Of a stretch of 7,243 nt of DNA, positions 1 to 6,131 are shown in pieces. The DNA comes from Propionibacteriaceae bacterium (GTDB lineage Bacteria; Actinomycetota; Actinomycetes; Propionibacteriales; Propionibacteriaceae): contig JAITSW010000120.1 of the NCBI GenBank assembly GCA_031287505.1, positions 1 to 7,243 on the forward strand, in the 5' to 3' direction. The notes under the pieces are model-generated. The model was not told the DNA's origin and did no database searches. It saw nothing but the letters and a program-made list of their open reading frames with translations. Position 1 is the stretch's first letter. Each line of letters starts with the position of its first letter. Both the position numbers and the translations under genes were made by a program.

Positions 1-912
1 CGCGCTGGAAGGCGCGGTATCGACGTCGAAGGCCATGCGGTGGTTGCTTGGTCGCCCGGAATGGATCCCAGGGCCCTCTCCGGCTTGGCAGCTCGGCGCA
101 CCTATCCGCTCAATTCTTCTTTTGCCCCCACGTACAACATGGCGGTGAATATGGTGGCTACGGTTGGGCAAATTCGAGCTCATGAGTTGCTGCTTTCCTC
201 GTTTGCGCAATTTCAGGCTGATGCCGCCCTAGAACGGCGTTTGCGCAATGTCAACGGCGGCCGCCGACGTGATCGAGAGGACGCAAAAAGCCAAGGCCAA
301 GACTCGCGAAAGGTCGCCCGGGCCCAGCGGCGCACCAATAGCATCGCGGAGAGATTCGACCGCGTCTGCGGCGTCTTAGAAGCCTTGGGTTACCTGGAGG
401 GCGATCCGCTGCAGGTAACCGATTCGGGGCGAATACTGACTCGAATCTACTCAGAGCTAGATCTGGTCACAGTCGAGGCTATAAAGGCCGGGGTCTTTGA
501 CGGGTTGAGTCCGGCAGCCCTTGCCGCGGTGATTTCCACCTTGGTCTTTGAGAGCCGCAAGGAGAAGACGGCTCATCGAATGCCAGATCGAACCTCAGAG
601 GTAGCTGGATCGAAGTTGCGGGACATCTGGCGCGAGGTGAATCGGTTAGAGCGAGATTTCCGCCTTCCCGGAGCAGACGCCCCAGACATTGGCTTTGCCG
701 AGGCCATCTACGACTGGGTGAACGGTGCTGAGCTCTTTGACGTTTTGGCTTATAACGAGATCTCGGCTGGCGACTTTGTGCGTTGGGCTCGGCAAGTGGT
801 CGACCAGGCCGGACAGATAGCCGGAGCCGTTCAGACTGGCCCGCTGCATGCTTCTAGCCGCAAGGTCATCGAGTTGATCCGCCGCGGGGTGGTAGACGTG
901 GCAGCTGATTAG
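1..912 (+). CDS. helY: HelY-type Ski2/Mtr4-like RNA helicase, C-terminal part (5' end outside window)
   Basis: This is the 3' part of a superfamily 2 ATP-dependent RNA helicase; 303 residues are visible and the frame is open to base 1. The first visible residues, RAGRRG, are the end of helicase motif VI. They are followed by the region typical of Ski2/Mtr4 proteins: RTYPLNSSF (about residues 33-41), YNMAVNMV (45-52) and SSFAQFQAD (66-74). A basic, low-complexity linker lies at about 81-113. From about 117 to the end is the DSHCT-type helical domain (RFDRVCGVLEALGYL, AVISTLVFESR, GDFVRWARQ, IRRGVV). Such actinobacterial proteins are annotated HelY and are thought to act in RNA unwinding or decay in the cytoplasm. 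The GTG at 40 is internal, because homology continues upstream of it. The gene ends TAG at 910-912, 77 bases before trpE. Family assignment is firm; the exact role is inferred. Confidence 0.87.
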   Translation, partial: RAGRRGIDVEGHAVVAWSPGMDPRALSGLAARRTYPLNSSFAPTYNMAVNMVATVGQIRAHELLLSSFAQFQADAALERRLRNVNGGRRRDREDAKSQGQDSRKVARAQRRTNSIAERFDRVCGVLEALGYLEGDPLQVTDSGRILTRIYSELDLVTVEAIKAGVFDGLSPAALAAVISTLVFESRKEKTAHRMPDRTSEVAGSKLRDIWREVNRLERDFRLPGADAPDIGFAEAIYDWVNGAELFDVLAYNEISAGDFVRWARQVVDQAGQIAGAVQTGPLHASSRKVIELIRRGVVDVAAD

Positions 913-963
913 TTTGGGATATCCGGCTAAATGCGGGCATGGCCTGGTTATCACAAGGGCCAA

Positions 964-973
964 GTAATATTAC
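964..973. promoter_or_regulatory. 10-bp perfect palindrome in the helY-trpE gap, possible trp operator
   Basis: GTAATATTAC is a perfect palindrome 17 bases before the trpE start. It contains TAATAT, a 4/6 match to a -10 box, but I find no good -35 partner. It lies in the only non-coding gap upstream of the trp cluster, so a repressor site or promoter element is plausible. There is no leader peptide with tandem Trp codons and no room for a T-box leader in this 77-base gap. The function is inferred from position only. Confidence 0.25.
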
Positions 974-989
974 GTACGAGAAACGATAA

Positions 990-2471
990 ATGCAGGATTT
1001 GATGATTATTACCCCTGATAAGCCCCAAGCCCAGAAATTGGCGTCTGGCTATGCAAGGGTTCCCGTTGCCGGAGTGTTTTCCGCCGGCAATATCACTCCT
1101 TCTGAGTGTTTCCTGCGACTCAAGCGCCTCTCTAAGCAGTGCTTCATCTTGGAGAGCCTTGAGGATGAGGCCGACACCGGACGTTACACGTTCATCGGGT
1201 TTGATCCACAGCTAGAGATAACTTGCAAGGACGGCGTGCTCCGCATTAACGGTGGTGCCGAGATTGAGATCGAAACCCGCGACCCGGGCAAGTACATTCG
1301 CAAGATCATCAACGACAACCGCTGCCCGAAGGTGGCTGGGCTGCCTCCGCTCACCGGTGGTTTGGTGGGCTATTTCTCCTATGACTACATCAAATATGCC
1401 GAGCCAAGCATCGATTTGGGCGGCGAAGATGTTGAGAGTTTCCGCGATGTCGACTTAATGCTCTTTGACAAGCTGATTGCTTTTGACCGTTTGAAGGGCA
1501 CCATAACGTTGGTGGTCAATATTAAGGTGGAGGCCTTGGATGAGAATTACAACCGGGCCGTCAGTGAGATTGAACACCTGCGTTACGTAATCGAGCATGG
1601 CCGGCAAGCCGACTTGCCCCCGCTCACGCTTACTTCCGATTGGCGGGCGTTGGTTGACAAAGACGCCTACTGCGCCATGGTTGACGCCGCCAAACGCTAC
1701 ATTGTGGACGGCGATATCTTCCAGGTGGTGCTTTCTAATCGTCTTGAATGCGACGGTGAGGGCAGCCTTTTTGAGACTTACCAGAAGATGAGCAAGTCGA
1801 ACCCGTCGCCATATATGTTTTATTTCAGTTCCGACGATCTAGAGATCGCGGGAGCCGCACCCGAGACGCTGGTGCGTTTGCGGGATGGCCAACTCACCAC
1901 CTTCCCTCTGGCAGGCACCCGAGGCAGGGGGGAGACTCCTGCGCAAGACCAAGCGCTTGAGGCCGAGTTACTGGCTGATCCGAAAGAACGCGCCGAGCAC
2001 AATATGCTCGTCGATTTAGGGCGAAACGATATCGGTCGCATTTCGAAATTCGGAAGCGTCCACGTCCGGGAATACCTGGCTGTCAAGCGTTTCTCGCATG
2101 TGATGCATATCGGTTCGACGGTCGTCGGGGATATCCGCGATGACAAAGACGCCGTGGACGCTGTCGCTGCCCTGCTCCCGGCTGGGACGCTTTCTGGAGC
2201 GCCGAAAATCCGCGCCTGCCAGATTATCGCCGAGTTGGAGGGCAAACGGCGCGGCATTTACGGGGGCGCGGTGGGTTACATTGGCCTAGACGGCGAAATG
2301 GACACCTGCATTGCCATCCGAATCGCCTATAAGAAGAACGGGCGGGTCTTTATTCGCTCGGGCGCTGGAATCGTCGCCGACAGCGTGCCGGCGAGCGAGT
2401 ATGAAGAGTGTCAGCGCAAGCTTGGCGCGGTAGTGCAAGCTCTCGGCCAGCGCCAGGGGGAAGCCGCATGA
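990..2471 (+). CDS. trpE: Anthranilate synthase component I
   Basis: TrpE makes anthranilate from chorismate, using ammonia delivered by TrpG; it is the first committed step of tryptophan synthesis. The 493 residues are of normal length for a stand-alone TrpE. Visible motifs are ILES (53-56, the N-terminal element corresponding to LLES of the Trp feedback site), DIFQVVLS (242-249), NPSPYMFY (271-278, also tied to Trp binding), PLAGTRGRG (306-314), ERAEHNMLVDLGRNDIGR (333-350), SHVMHIGSTV (369-378), LPAGTLSGAPKIRA (396-409), YGGAVGYI (424-431) and AGIVADS (459-465). The feedback motifs appear intact, so allosteric inhibition by tryptophan is expected. NPSPYM and the ILES element favour TrpE over PabB. 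The ATG at 990 has only a weak upstream ACGAG (976-980); ATG 1002 is an alternative. The stop overlaps the trpG start. Confidence 0.96.
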   Translation: MQDLMIITPDKPQAQKLASGYARVPVAGVFSAGNITPSECFLRLKRLSKQCFILESLEDEADTGRYTFIGFDPQLEITCKDGVLRINGGAEIEIETRDPGKYIRKIINDNRCPKVAGLPPLTGGLVGYFSYDYIKYAEPSIDLGGEDVESFRDVDLMLFDKLIAFDRLKGTITLVVNIKVEALDENYNRAVSEIEHLRYVIEHGRQADLPPLTLTSDWRALVDKDAYCAMVDAAKRYIVDGDIFQVVLSNRLECDGEGSLFETYQKMSKSNPSPYMFYFSSDDLEIAGAAPETLVRLRDGQLTTFPLAGTRGRGETPAQDQALEAELLADPKERAEHNMLVDLGRNDIGRISKFGSVHVREYLAVKRFSHVMHIGSTVVGDIRDDKDAVDAVAALLPAGTLSGAPKIRACQIIAELEGKRRGIYGGAVGYIGLDGEMDTCIAIRIAYKKNGRVFIRSGAGIVADSVPASEYEECQRKLGAVVQALGQRQGEAA

Positions 2472-3106
2472 TTCTTTTGGTGGACAACTACGATAGCTTT
2501 GCCTACAACGTGTATCAGCAGGTTGGGACTGAGCTTTTGGCAATCGGTAAAGACGAGGAAATTCAAGTCGTCCGAAACGACGCCGTGAGTGTGGCTGAAG
2601 TCTTGGCGCTTGAACCCTCGCATATCATCCTTTCGCCAGGACCGGGATATCCGGTGGACGCCGGAATTTGCATCGGGTTAATCAAGGCTGCTGCTGGCGT
2701 GGTGCCGCTATTTGGGGTTTGCCTGGGACATCAATCGATCTGCGAGGCTTTTGGGGCTACTGTCGCGCACGCCAAAGAGTTGATGCATGGTAAGGCCTCA
2801 GATGTAGATGTGGATACCAACTCGGTGTTGTTTCGCGGATTGCCCAAACGGCTGAGAGTTGCGCGTTATCACTCGTTGGCGGCAGTGGCGCCAACTATGC
2901 CAGCGGAGTTAGTTATGACGGCTCGTGCCGACGACGGCGAAGTCATGGCTGTGCAACACCGCGATTACCCGGTTTACGGGGTTCAGTTTCATCCAGAATC
3001 TATACTGACTGAGCTAGGCAGCGCCATGATGCGGAATTTCCTATTGTCTGCGGATGCTAATCCGCCCTCGGGCGTTCTCGTGGAGAAAGAAGGTAGAAAT
3101 GATTAA
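2468..3106 (+). CDS. trpG: Anthranilate synthase component II (glutamine amidotransferase)
   Basis: TrpG is the glutaminase subunit that releases ammonia for TrpE. The 212 residues form one class I glutamine amidotransferase domain: start MILLVDNYDSFAYN, oxyanion region SPGPG (56-60), nucleophile elbow FGVCLGHQS with Cys85, and catalytic His175 and Glu177 in VQFHPES. The chosen ATG at 2468 overlaps the trpE stop as ATGA and has a strong Shine-Dalgarno run AGGGGG (2455-2460). An in-frame ATG at 2408 would add 20 residues that do not resemble the family. Overlap with trpE suggests translational coupling and equal subunit supply. The protein could also serve PabB, as some actinobacterial and Bacillus enzymes do, but its place inside the trp cluster makes TrpG the main assignment. 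The tail after about residue 194 is variable and extends beyond the domain. Confidence 0.95.
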   Translation: MILLVDNYDSFAYNVYQQVGTELLAIGKDEEIQVVRNDAVSVAEVLALEPSHIILSPGPGYPVDAGICIGLIKAAAGVVPLFGVCLGHQSICEAFGATVAHAKELMHGKASDVDVDTNSVLFRGLPKRLRVARYHSLAAVAPTMPAELVMTARADDGEVMAVQHRDYPVYGVQFHPESILTELGSAMMRNFLLSADANPPSGVLVEKEGRND

Positions 3107-4106
3107 AGAAGCAATAGTTATGGCGGCGTCAAAGCAGGATTTGAGCTACGAAGTTGCTGAAGAAGTGATGGATGAGATCATGAGGGGAGAGGCGAGCCAG
3201 ATCCAGATGGCGGCCTACCTGACTGCGATGGGTGTCAAGGGCGAGACTATTGAGGAAGTCACTGGATCGGCTGCGGGTATGCGCAAGCATTGCATCCGCC
3301 TGCTGCACGATATGGATGTGCTGGAAATCGTCGGCACCGGCGGTGACCGTTCGTTCTCATTCAATATCTCCACCACTTCGGCGCTGGTGATTTCGGCGGC
3401 CGGCATCCCGGTGGCCAAGCATGGCAACCGTGCCGCCACCAGCAAATCTGGCGCAGCCGACGTCCTCGAAGCCCTCGGGGTGAATATCACCGTCCCGCCG
3501 GAAAAGAGCGTCGAGATGCTCCAAGAGATCGGCCTGTGTTTCCTCTTCGCGCAGAACTATCACATCGCCATGAAGTATGTGGCCCCCGTGCGTAAAGAGC
3601 TTGGCATCCGCACGTTGTTCAACATTCTTGGCCCGCTGGTCAATCCCGCTGGTGCCAACATGGAGCTGTTGGGCGTTTATGATCAGGGCCTTGTCGAGCC
3701 AATGGCCAAAGTGCTGGCCAATTTGGGTGTCAAAAATGCCTATGTGGTCTACGGGCAGGATGGTCTGGATGAGATCTCCGCCAGCGCTCCGACAAGTGTC
3801 TGCGAGGTGCGCAACGGATTCATCCGCTCCTTTGTCATCACGCCTGAGCAGTTTGGCCTGCGGCGCTGTGAGAAGAGCGAGCTGATCGGCGGCACACCAG
3901 CTGAAAATGCCCAAATCACCAAGTCCGTCTTGGCAGGCCGGCCGGGTGCTCCCCGAGACGCGGTTTTGCTCAACTCAGCCGCTGCCATCCACATCGGCAA
4001 CCCAGATATTTCGCTAGCAGATGGCATTAAAATCGCCGGCGAGGCTATCGATTCGGGTAAGGCTGAGCTGCAGTTGGCGCGCTTCGTCGAAATGTCGAAC
4101 TCGTAA
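3099..4106 (+). CDS. trpD: Anthranilate phosphoribosyltransferase
   Basis: TrpD transfers phosphoribose from PRPP to anthranilate, the second step of the pathway. The 335 residues match the family length. Visible signatures are the PRPP loop VGTGGD (78-83), FNIST (88-92), KHGNRAATSKSGAAD (107-121, anthranilate/PRPP contacts), RTLFNILGPLVNPAGA (171-186) and the metal-binding DE pair in GLDEIS (222-227). The start at 3099 is chosen because GAAGG (3089-3093) sits five bases upstream and the N-terminus then begins directly at the helical domain. An in-frame start at 3054 would add 15 unrelated residues. The start lies inside the last codons of trpG, giving an 8-base overlap. Nothing suggests loss of function. 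Confidence 0.96.
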   Translation: MIKEAIVMAASKQDLSYEVAEEVMDEIMRGEASQIQMAAYLTAMGVKGETIEEVTGSAAGMRKHCIRLLHDMDVLEIVGTGGDRSFSFNISTTSALVISAAGIPVAKHGNRAATSKSGAADVLEALGVNITVPPEKSVEMLQEIGLCFLFAQNYHIAMKYVAPVRKELGIRTLFNILGPLVNPAGANMELLGVYDQGLVEPMAKVLANLGVKNAYVVYGQDGLDEISASAPTSVCEVRNGFIRSFVITPEQFGLRRCEKSELIGGTPAENAQITKSVLAGRPGAPRDAVLLNSAAAIHIGNPDISLADGIKIAGEAIDSGKAELQLARFVEMSNS

Positions 4107-4117
4107 ATAGGCCTGCC

Positions 4118-4957
4118 ATGTCTACTATTTTGGACAAAATAGCCTTAAGCACCCAGGCTCGGATTGCTGGAGAGAAACAGCAGCTCAATCCCAAGAATTT
4201 GGGCATGCTGGCCCGCGAAGCGCTGACAGCTGACGGGGTTGGCCCCAGAGCGCGATTCGAGGCCGCTTTGCGGGGCGATGACATCTCGTTCATCTGCGAG
4301 GTGAAAAAGGCGTCGCCATCCAAGGGTGTGATTGCCCCAGATTTCCCCTACCTGCAGATTGCCCAAGAGTACGAGCAGGCTGGCGCGGCGGCGATCTCGG
4401 TGCTTACCGAGCCCGAGTTTTTCCAGGGAAGCCTGGATTATCTATATCAAATCGCCCACCTGGTGGCGACGCCGGTATTGCGCAAAGATTTCATCATTGA
4501 CGTCTACCAGCTGCATCAAGCCCGGGTCGCCGGTGCCAACGCTGCCCTGCTGATAGCGGCTTTGCTGGGCTCGAACCTGAAGGAATTTGTTTCTCAGACT
4601 CATGCCCTGGGTATGGCGGCTTTGGTCGAAGTTCATGACGAGCGGGAACTGGAGTTGGCTCTAACCGCTGGTGCGCAGATCATTGGCGTCAACAATCGAG
4701 ATCTGCGCACCTTCGAGGTCGACACCTCGCTGAGCATCCGCCTGCGCGAACGCGTCCCCCCAGAAATTCTCTTCGTCTCGGAAAGCGGCATCAGCACCCC
4801 CGAAGACGTTCGCAAGCTCCGCGATGCGGGCGTAAACGCCGTCCTAATCGGCGAAACCCTTATGCGCTCCCCAAACAAGGCCGCCATGCTCGCCAATCTG
4901 CGCGGCGGGTCACCCAATGCCGAAGCTTTTGACCCATCCGGTGTTCATGAAAGGTAG
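4118..4957 (+). CDS. trpC: Indole-3-glycerol phosphate synthase
   Basis: TrpC closes the indole ring, turning CdRP into indole-3-glycerol phosphate with loss of CO2 and water. It is a single (beta/alpha)8 barrel of 279 residues, not fused to TrpF. Expected catalytic positions are all present: Glu61 and Lys63 in CEVKKASPSKG, Lys123 in LRKDF, Glu171 in VEVH, Asn192 in VNNRDL and Ser223 in SESGIS, with the phosphate-binding GET near 245-247. The ATG at 4118 lies 11 bases after trpD with a weak TAGG (4108-4111). The last 20 or so residues (after LANLRGG) are not conserved in the family. The segment coding ETLMRSPN (bases 4853-4876) recurs almost exactly 817 bp downstream. No trpF, trpB or trpA follows; in actinobacteria the TrpF reaction is commonly done by PriA. 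Confidence 0.95.
   Translation: MSTILDKIALSTQARIAGEKQQLNPKNLGMLAREALTADGVGPRARFEAALRGDDISFICEVKKASPSKGVIAPDFPYLQIAQEYEQAGAAAISVLTEPEFFQGSLDYLYQIAHLVATPVLRKDFIIDVYQLHQARVAGANAALLIAALLGSNLKEFVSQTHALGMAALVEVHDERELELALTAGAQIIGVNNRDLRTFEVDTSLSIRLRERVPPEILFVSESGISTPEDVRKLRDAGVNAVLIGETLMRSPNKAAMLANLRGGSPNAEAFDPSGVHER
4853..4876 (+). repeat. Direct repeat, copy 1 (inside trpC 3' end)
   Basis: This 24-base stretch codes ETLMRSPN of TrpC and matches 5670-5693 at 22 of 24 positions, with a perfect 16-base core TATGCGCTCCCCAAAC (4861-4876). Similarity extends a little to the left (AATCG then GC here, T there). The repeat pair brackets the unknown gene at 4967-5614. Confidence 0.8.
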
Positions 4958-4966
4958 ATTTGGGGC

Positions 4967-5614
4967 GTGGGTGAACCTGGTATCAGTTCAGGGAGTGTGG
5001 TAAGGCTTCCTGGTTTTTCGGATGACAATCATTCTGTTTCTGGTTACACGATGCCGGTCACTGATGTTGTTGCCAGGGTCTTGGTTCCCTTGCCTTTCGG
5101 AGATAGGCACATTTCCTGGCAAGATGCCGCTGATTCTCCGGTAGATGGCTATACCAGATTATCCAGCATCCTTGAGAGGCATGATCAGTTGGAAGCTCCC
5201 GATGGATGTATCGATTCCAATACGGTTCGCCGGCTTATGAAAGCTTTCGTGGAGGCTTCGGGGAGTGGTGTTTCCCAGATGGTTGGGATATCGCGTGTCT
5301 ACTGTGAGGATGGGTTGCTGCTTGCGACCCCCTTAACTGTTGAATCTGAGACTCTCCGCCTCATCCAAACCGCTCAGCTAGATCTGTTTCGTGTGGGTAA
5401 TGTCTCAGTGTTTGATGCAATGAGTGCTGAGAGGCGCAGACATTTTCCATGCGCAGTTTGGGCTAGCGATTTGTCTTGGTCTCTGGCAACCTGGCTGTAT
5501 TCCGATTCTTGGTTCTTTTCTGGTTCTCGCAAGGCGTATTCGGCGTTTATTGCGACTGGTTTAGAAATGTATATGATTTTGCGAGATACGGAGATGATGG
5601 CTGAAGGCGACTAG
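4967..5614 (+). CDS. Hypothetical protein, unrecognised, in the trp operon
   Basis: I do not recognise this 215-residue protein. It starts at GTG 4967, nine bases after the trpC stop, with AAGG (4951-4954) upstream; an ATG at 5051 would give 187 residues. There is no signal peptide or clear membrane segment. It is mildly acidic, with no cysteine pairs and no nucleotide-binding motif that I can see. The middle (about 85-150) looks like a mixed alpha/beta domain. The C-terminal part (about 157-200) has the pattern VWASDLSW, then a hydrophobic strand, SGSRKAYSAFI and GLEMYMIL. This faintly recalls small actinobacterial proteins with a W-x-x-D-x-x-W strand followed by a Gly-Ser turn, but that is an impression, not an assignment. 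Spot counts on single 60-base lines give 50-55% GC against about 62% in late trpC. It is probably co-transcribed with trpC, and the trpC-derived repeats flanking it hint at insertion. Confidence 0.7.
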   Translation: MGEPGISSGSVVRLPGFSDDNHSVSGYTMPVTDVVARVLVPLPFGDRHISWQDAADSPVDGYTRLSSILERHDQLEAPDGCIDSNTVRRLMKAFVEASGSGVSQMVGISRVYCEDGLLLATPLTVESETLRLIQTAQLDLFRVGNVSVFDAMSAERRRHFPCAVWASDLSWSLATWLYSDSWFFSGSRKAYSAFIATGLEMYMILRDTEMMAEGD

Positions 5615-5669
5615 TGGAACGATGTCCAAGGCCTGTGAGGTGGCTCCCAGGAGAACCGGGCGAAATCGT

Positions 5670-5693
5670 GAAACCTGTATGCGCTCCCCAAAC
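5670..5693 (+). repeat. Direct repeat, copy 2 (trpC-like fragment outside trpC)
   Basis: 22 of 24 bases match the trpC segment at 4853-4876, at an offset of exactly 817 bases. In the small open frame 5622-5723 it reads ETCMRSPN, the same phase as ETLMRSPN in TrpC. After the repeat the two sequences diverge completely (CCGAG here, AAGGC in trpC). It therefore looks like a remnant of a second trpC 3' end or one edge of an insertion or duplication, not a whole gene. Confidence 0.75.
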
Positions 5694-5721
5694 CCGAGTT
5701 GGGTCATTGTCGCTCTCTTTT
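5687..5721 (+). terminator. Weak terminator-like hairpin with T run
   Basis: CCCAAAC (5687-5693) can pair with GTTGGG (5698-5703) as six base pairs with one bulged A and a CCGA loop. A pyrimidine-rich stretch ending in TTTT (5718-5721) follows, but 14 bases later, which is far for a classical intrinsic terminator. It is well placed to end the trp transcript after the hypothetical gene. The left arm is part of the trpC-like repeat; copy 1 inside trpC lacks the right arm. Confidence 0.25.
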
Positions 5722-5731
5722 GAATTCAAAA
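5718..5731. repeat. 14-bp perfect palindrome TTTTGAATTCAAAA
   Basis: TTTTGAATTCAAAA is self-complementary over all 14 bases. Its half GAATTCAAA (5722-5730) also recurs inverted as TTTGAATTC at 6065-6073, so a 9-bp inverted pair brackets about 350 bases. It could be a protein-binding site or one end of a small repeat element; there is no further support. Confidence 0.4.
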
Positions 5732-5802
5732 TCGCGCTGACTAGGTGTTTCAGTTTCGTTTAGCGTGTTGCCAAGGGCACTAAAGCATTTACCCCACCTC
5801 GG

Positions 5803-5850
5803 GTCACGGTGCGCGTACGGCCGTGACAAGTTATACATACCCCTGTCACG
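5803..5850. repeat. Three-arm inverted repeat GTCACG / CGTGAC / GTCACG
   Basis: GTCACGG (5803-5809) is the reverse complement of CCGTGAC (5821-5827). The middle arm read as CGTGACA (5822-5828) also pairs with TGTCACG (5844-5850). The middle arm can thus pair with either neighbour over seven base pairs, with 11- or 15-base loops. A -10-like TATACAT (5832-5838) lies between arms two and three. This could be an operator with repeated half-sites or an RNA with two alternative folds. Confidence 0.4.
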
Positions 5851-5976
5851 CGTCCGAAACTCTGAGCCACTGATCATGGAAGCGCCTCTGCATCGCCAGT
5901 CTTTCCAGAAGGGCAGGCTCATCCCGGGTGGCCTGAGCCACATGGCCTGGCCAACCATCCACGGTTCCCGGGAGAT

Positions 5977-6085
5977 CTCGGTCTGAAGATCTCGTGTCAT
6001 TGACTGAAGCTTGGAATCCAAACAGGTTCAAAAACACGAGGCTTCGAAACGCCAAGGCTCAAGGTTTGAATTCTGTCAGACCGAG
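5977..6085. repeat. 10-bp inverted repeat with a nested 7-bp inverted repeat
   Basis: CTCGGTCTGA (5977-5986) is the exact reverse complement of TCAGACCGAG (6076-6085). Inside, CTCGTGT (5991-5997) pairs with ACACGAG (6034-6040), and within that TTGG (6011-6014) pairs with CCAA (6018-6021) around an AAT loop. The nested order is compatible with one folded RNA of about 109 bases, directly upstream of the LexA box. No known RNA family is recognised. Confidence 0.35.
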
Positions 6086-6100
6086 GGATTAGGCTCAATA

Positions 6101-6116
6101 TAGAACATATATTCGA
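6101..6116. promoter_or_regulatory. LexA/SOS box upstream of umuD
   Basis: TAGAACATATATTCGA matches 10 of the 12 specified positions of the Gram-positive/actinobacterial SOS box TCGAAC-N4-GTTCGA; the two mismatches are C to A and G to A. It sits 15 bases before the umuD start, and a -10-like TATATT (6108-6113) lies within it, so bound LexA would block the promoter. No clear -35 element is seen. DNA damage induction of umuDC is expected. Confidence 0.75.
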
Positions 6117-6120
6117 TTAT

Positions 6121-6126
6121 GGGAGG
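6121..6126 (+). promoter_or_regulatory. Shine-Dalgarno site deciding the umuD start
   Basis: GGGAGG lies five bases before ATG 6132. The alternative GTG at 6126 overlaps this site, so ATG 6132 is the better start. Confidence 0.7.
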
Positions 6127-6131
6127 TGCTG

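Larger units (their letters stand above)
5615..6131. other. Gene-poor stretch between the hypothetical gene and umuD
   Basis: About 510 bases contain no gene I can support. In order they hold a near-copy of a trpC segment (5670-5693), a weak terminator-like hairpin (5687-5703), a 14-bp palindrome (5718-5731), a cluster of GTCACG/CGTGAC repeats (5803-5850), a 10-bp inverted repeat enclosing 89 bases (5977-6085), and a LexA box (6101-6116). Open frames exist on both strands over roughly 5704-6021, but none has a convincing ribosome site, family likeness or coding bias. It may be a decayed gene, a repeat element or a structured non-coding region. Confidence 0.5.

Noticed and set aside
913..989. 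Classical trp attenuator or T-box leader
   Set aside because: The gap is only 77 bases, with no tandem Trp codons, no terminator T run and no T-box motif.
2408..2467. Upstream ATG for trpG
   Set aside because: Would add 20 residues unlike the family; ATG 2468 has a strong ribosome site and the classic ATGA overlap.
3054..3098. Upstream start for trpD
   Set aside because: Adds 15 unrelated residues; ATG 3099 has GAAGG at good spacing.
5622..5723. 33-codon plus-strand ORF containing the trpC-like ETCMRSPN
   Set aside because: Too short, with weak start signals; the trpC likeness covers only eight codons, so a repeat fragment is the better description.
5704..6021. 105-codon minus-strand frame as a gene
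   Set aside because: No ribosome site, family likeness or supporting context; overlaps an open plus-strand frame and several inverted repeats. Kept only as an observation.
6038..6054. TTCGAAA as a tRNA T-loop
   Set aside because: The flanking bases do not form a five-pair stem and no acceptor or anticodon arm is found.
6126..6131. GTG start for umuD
   Set aside because: It overlaps the Shine-Dalgarno GGGAGG that serves ATG 6132.
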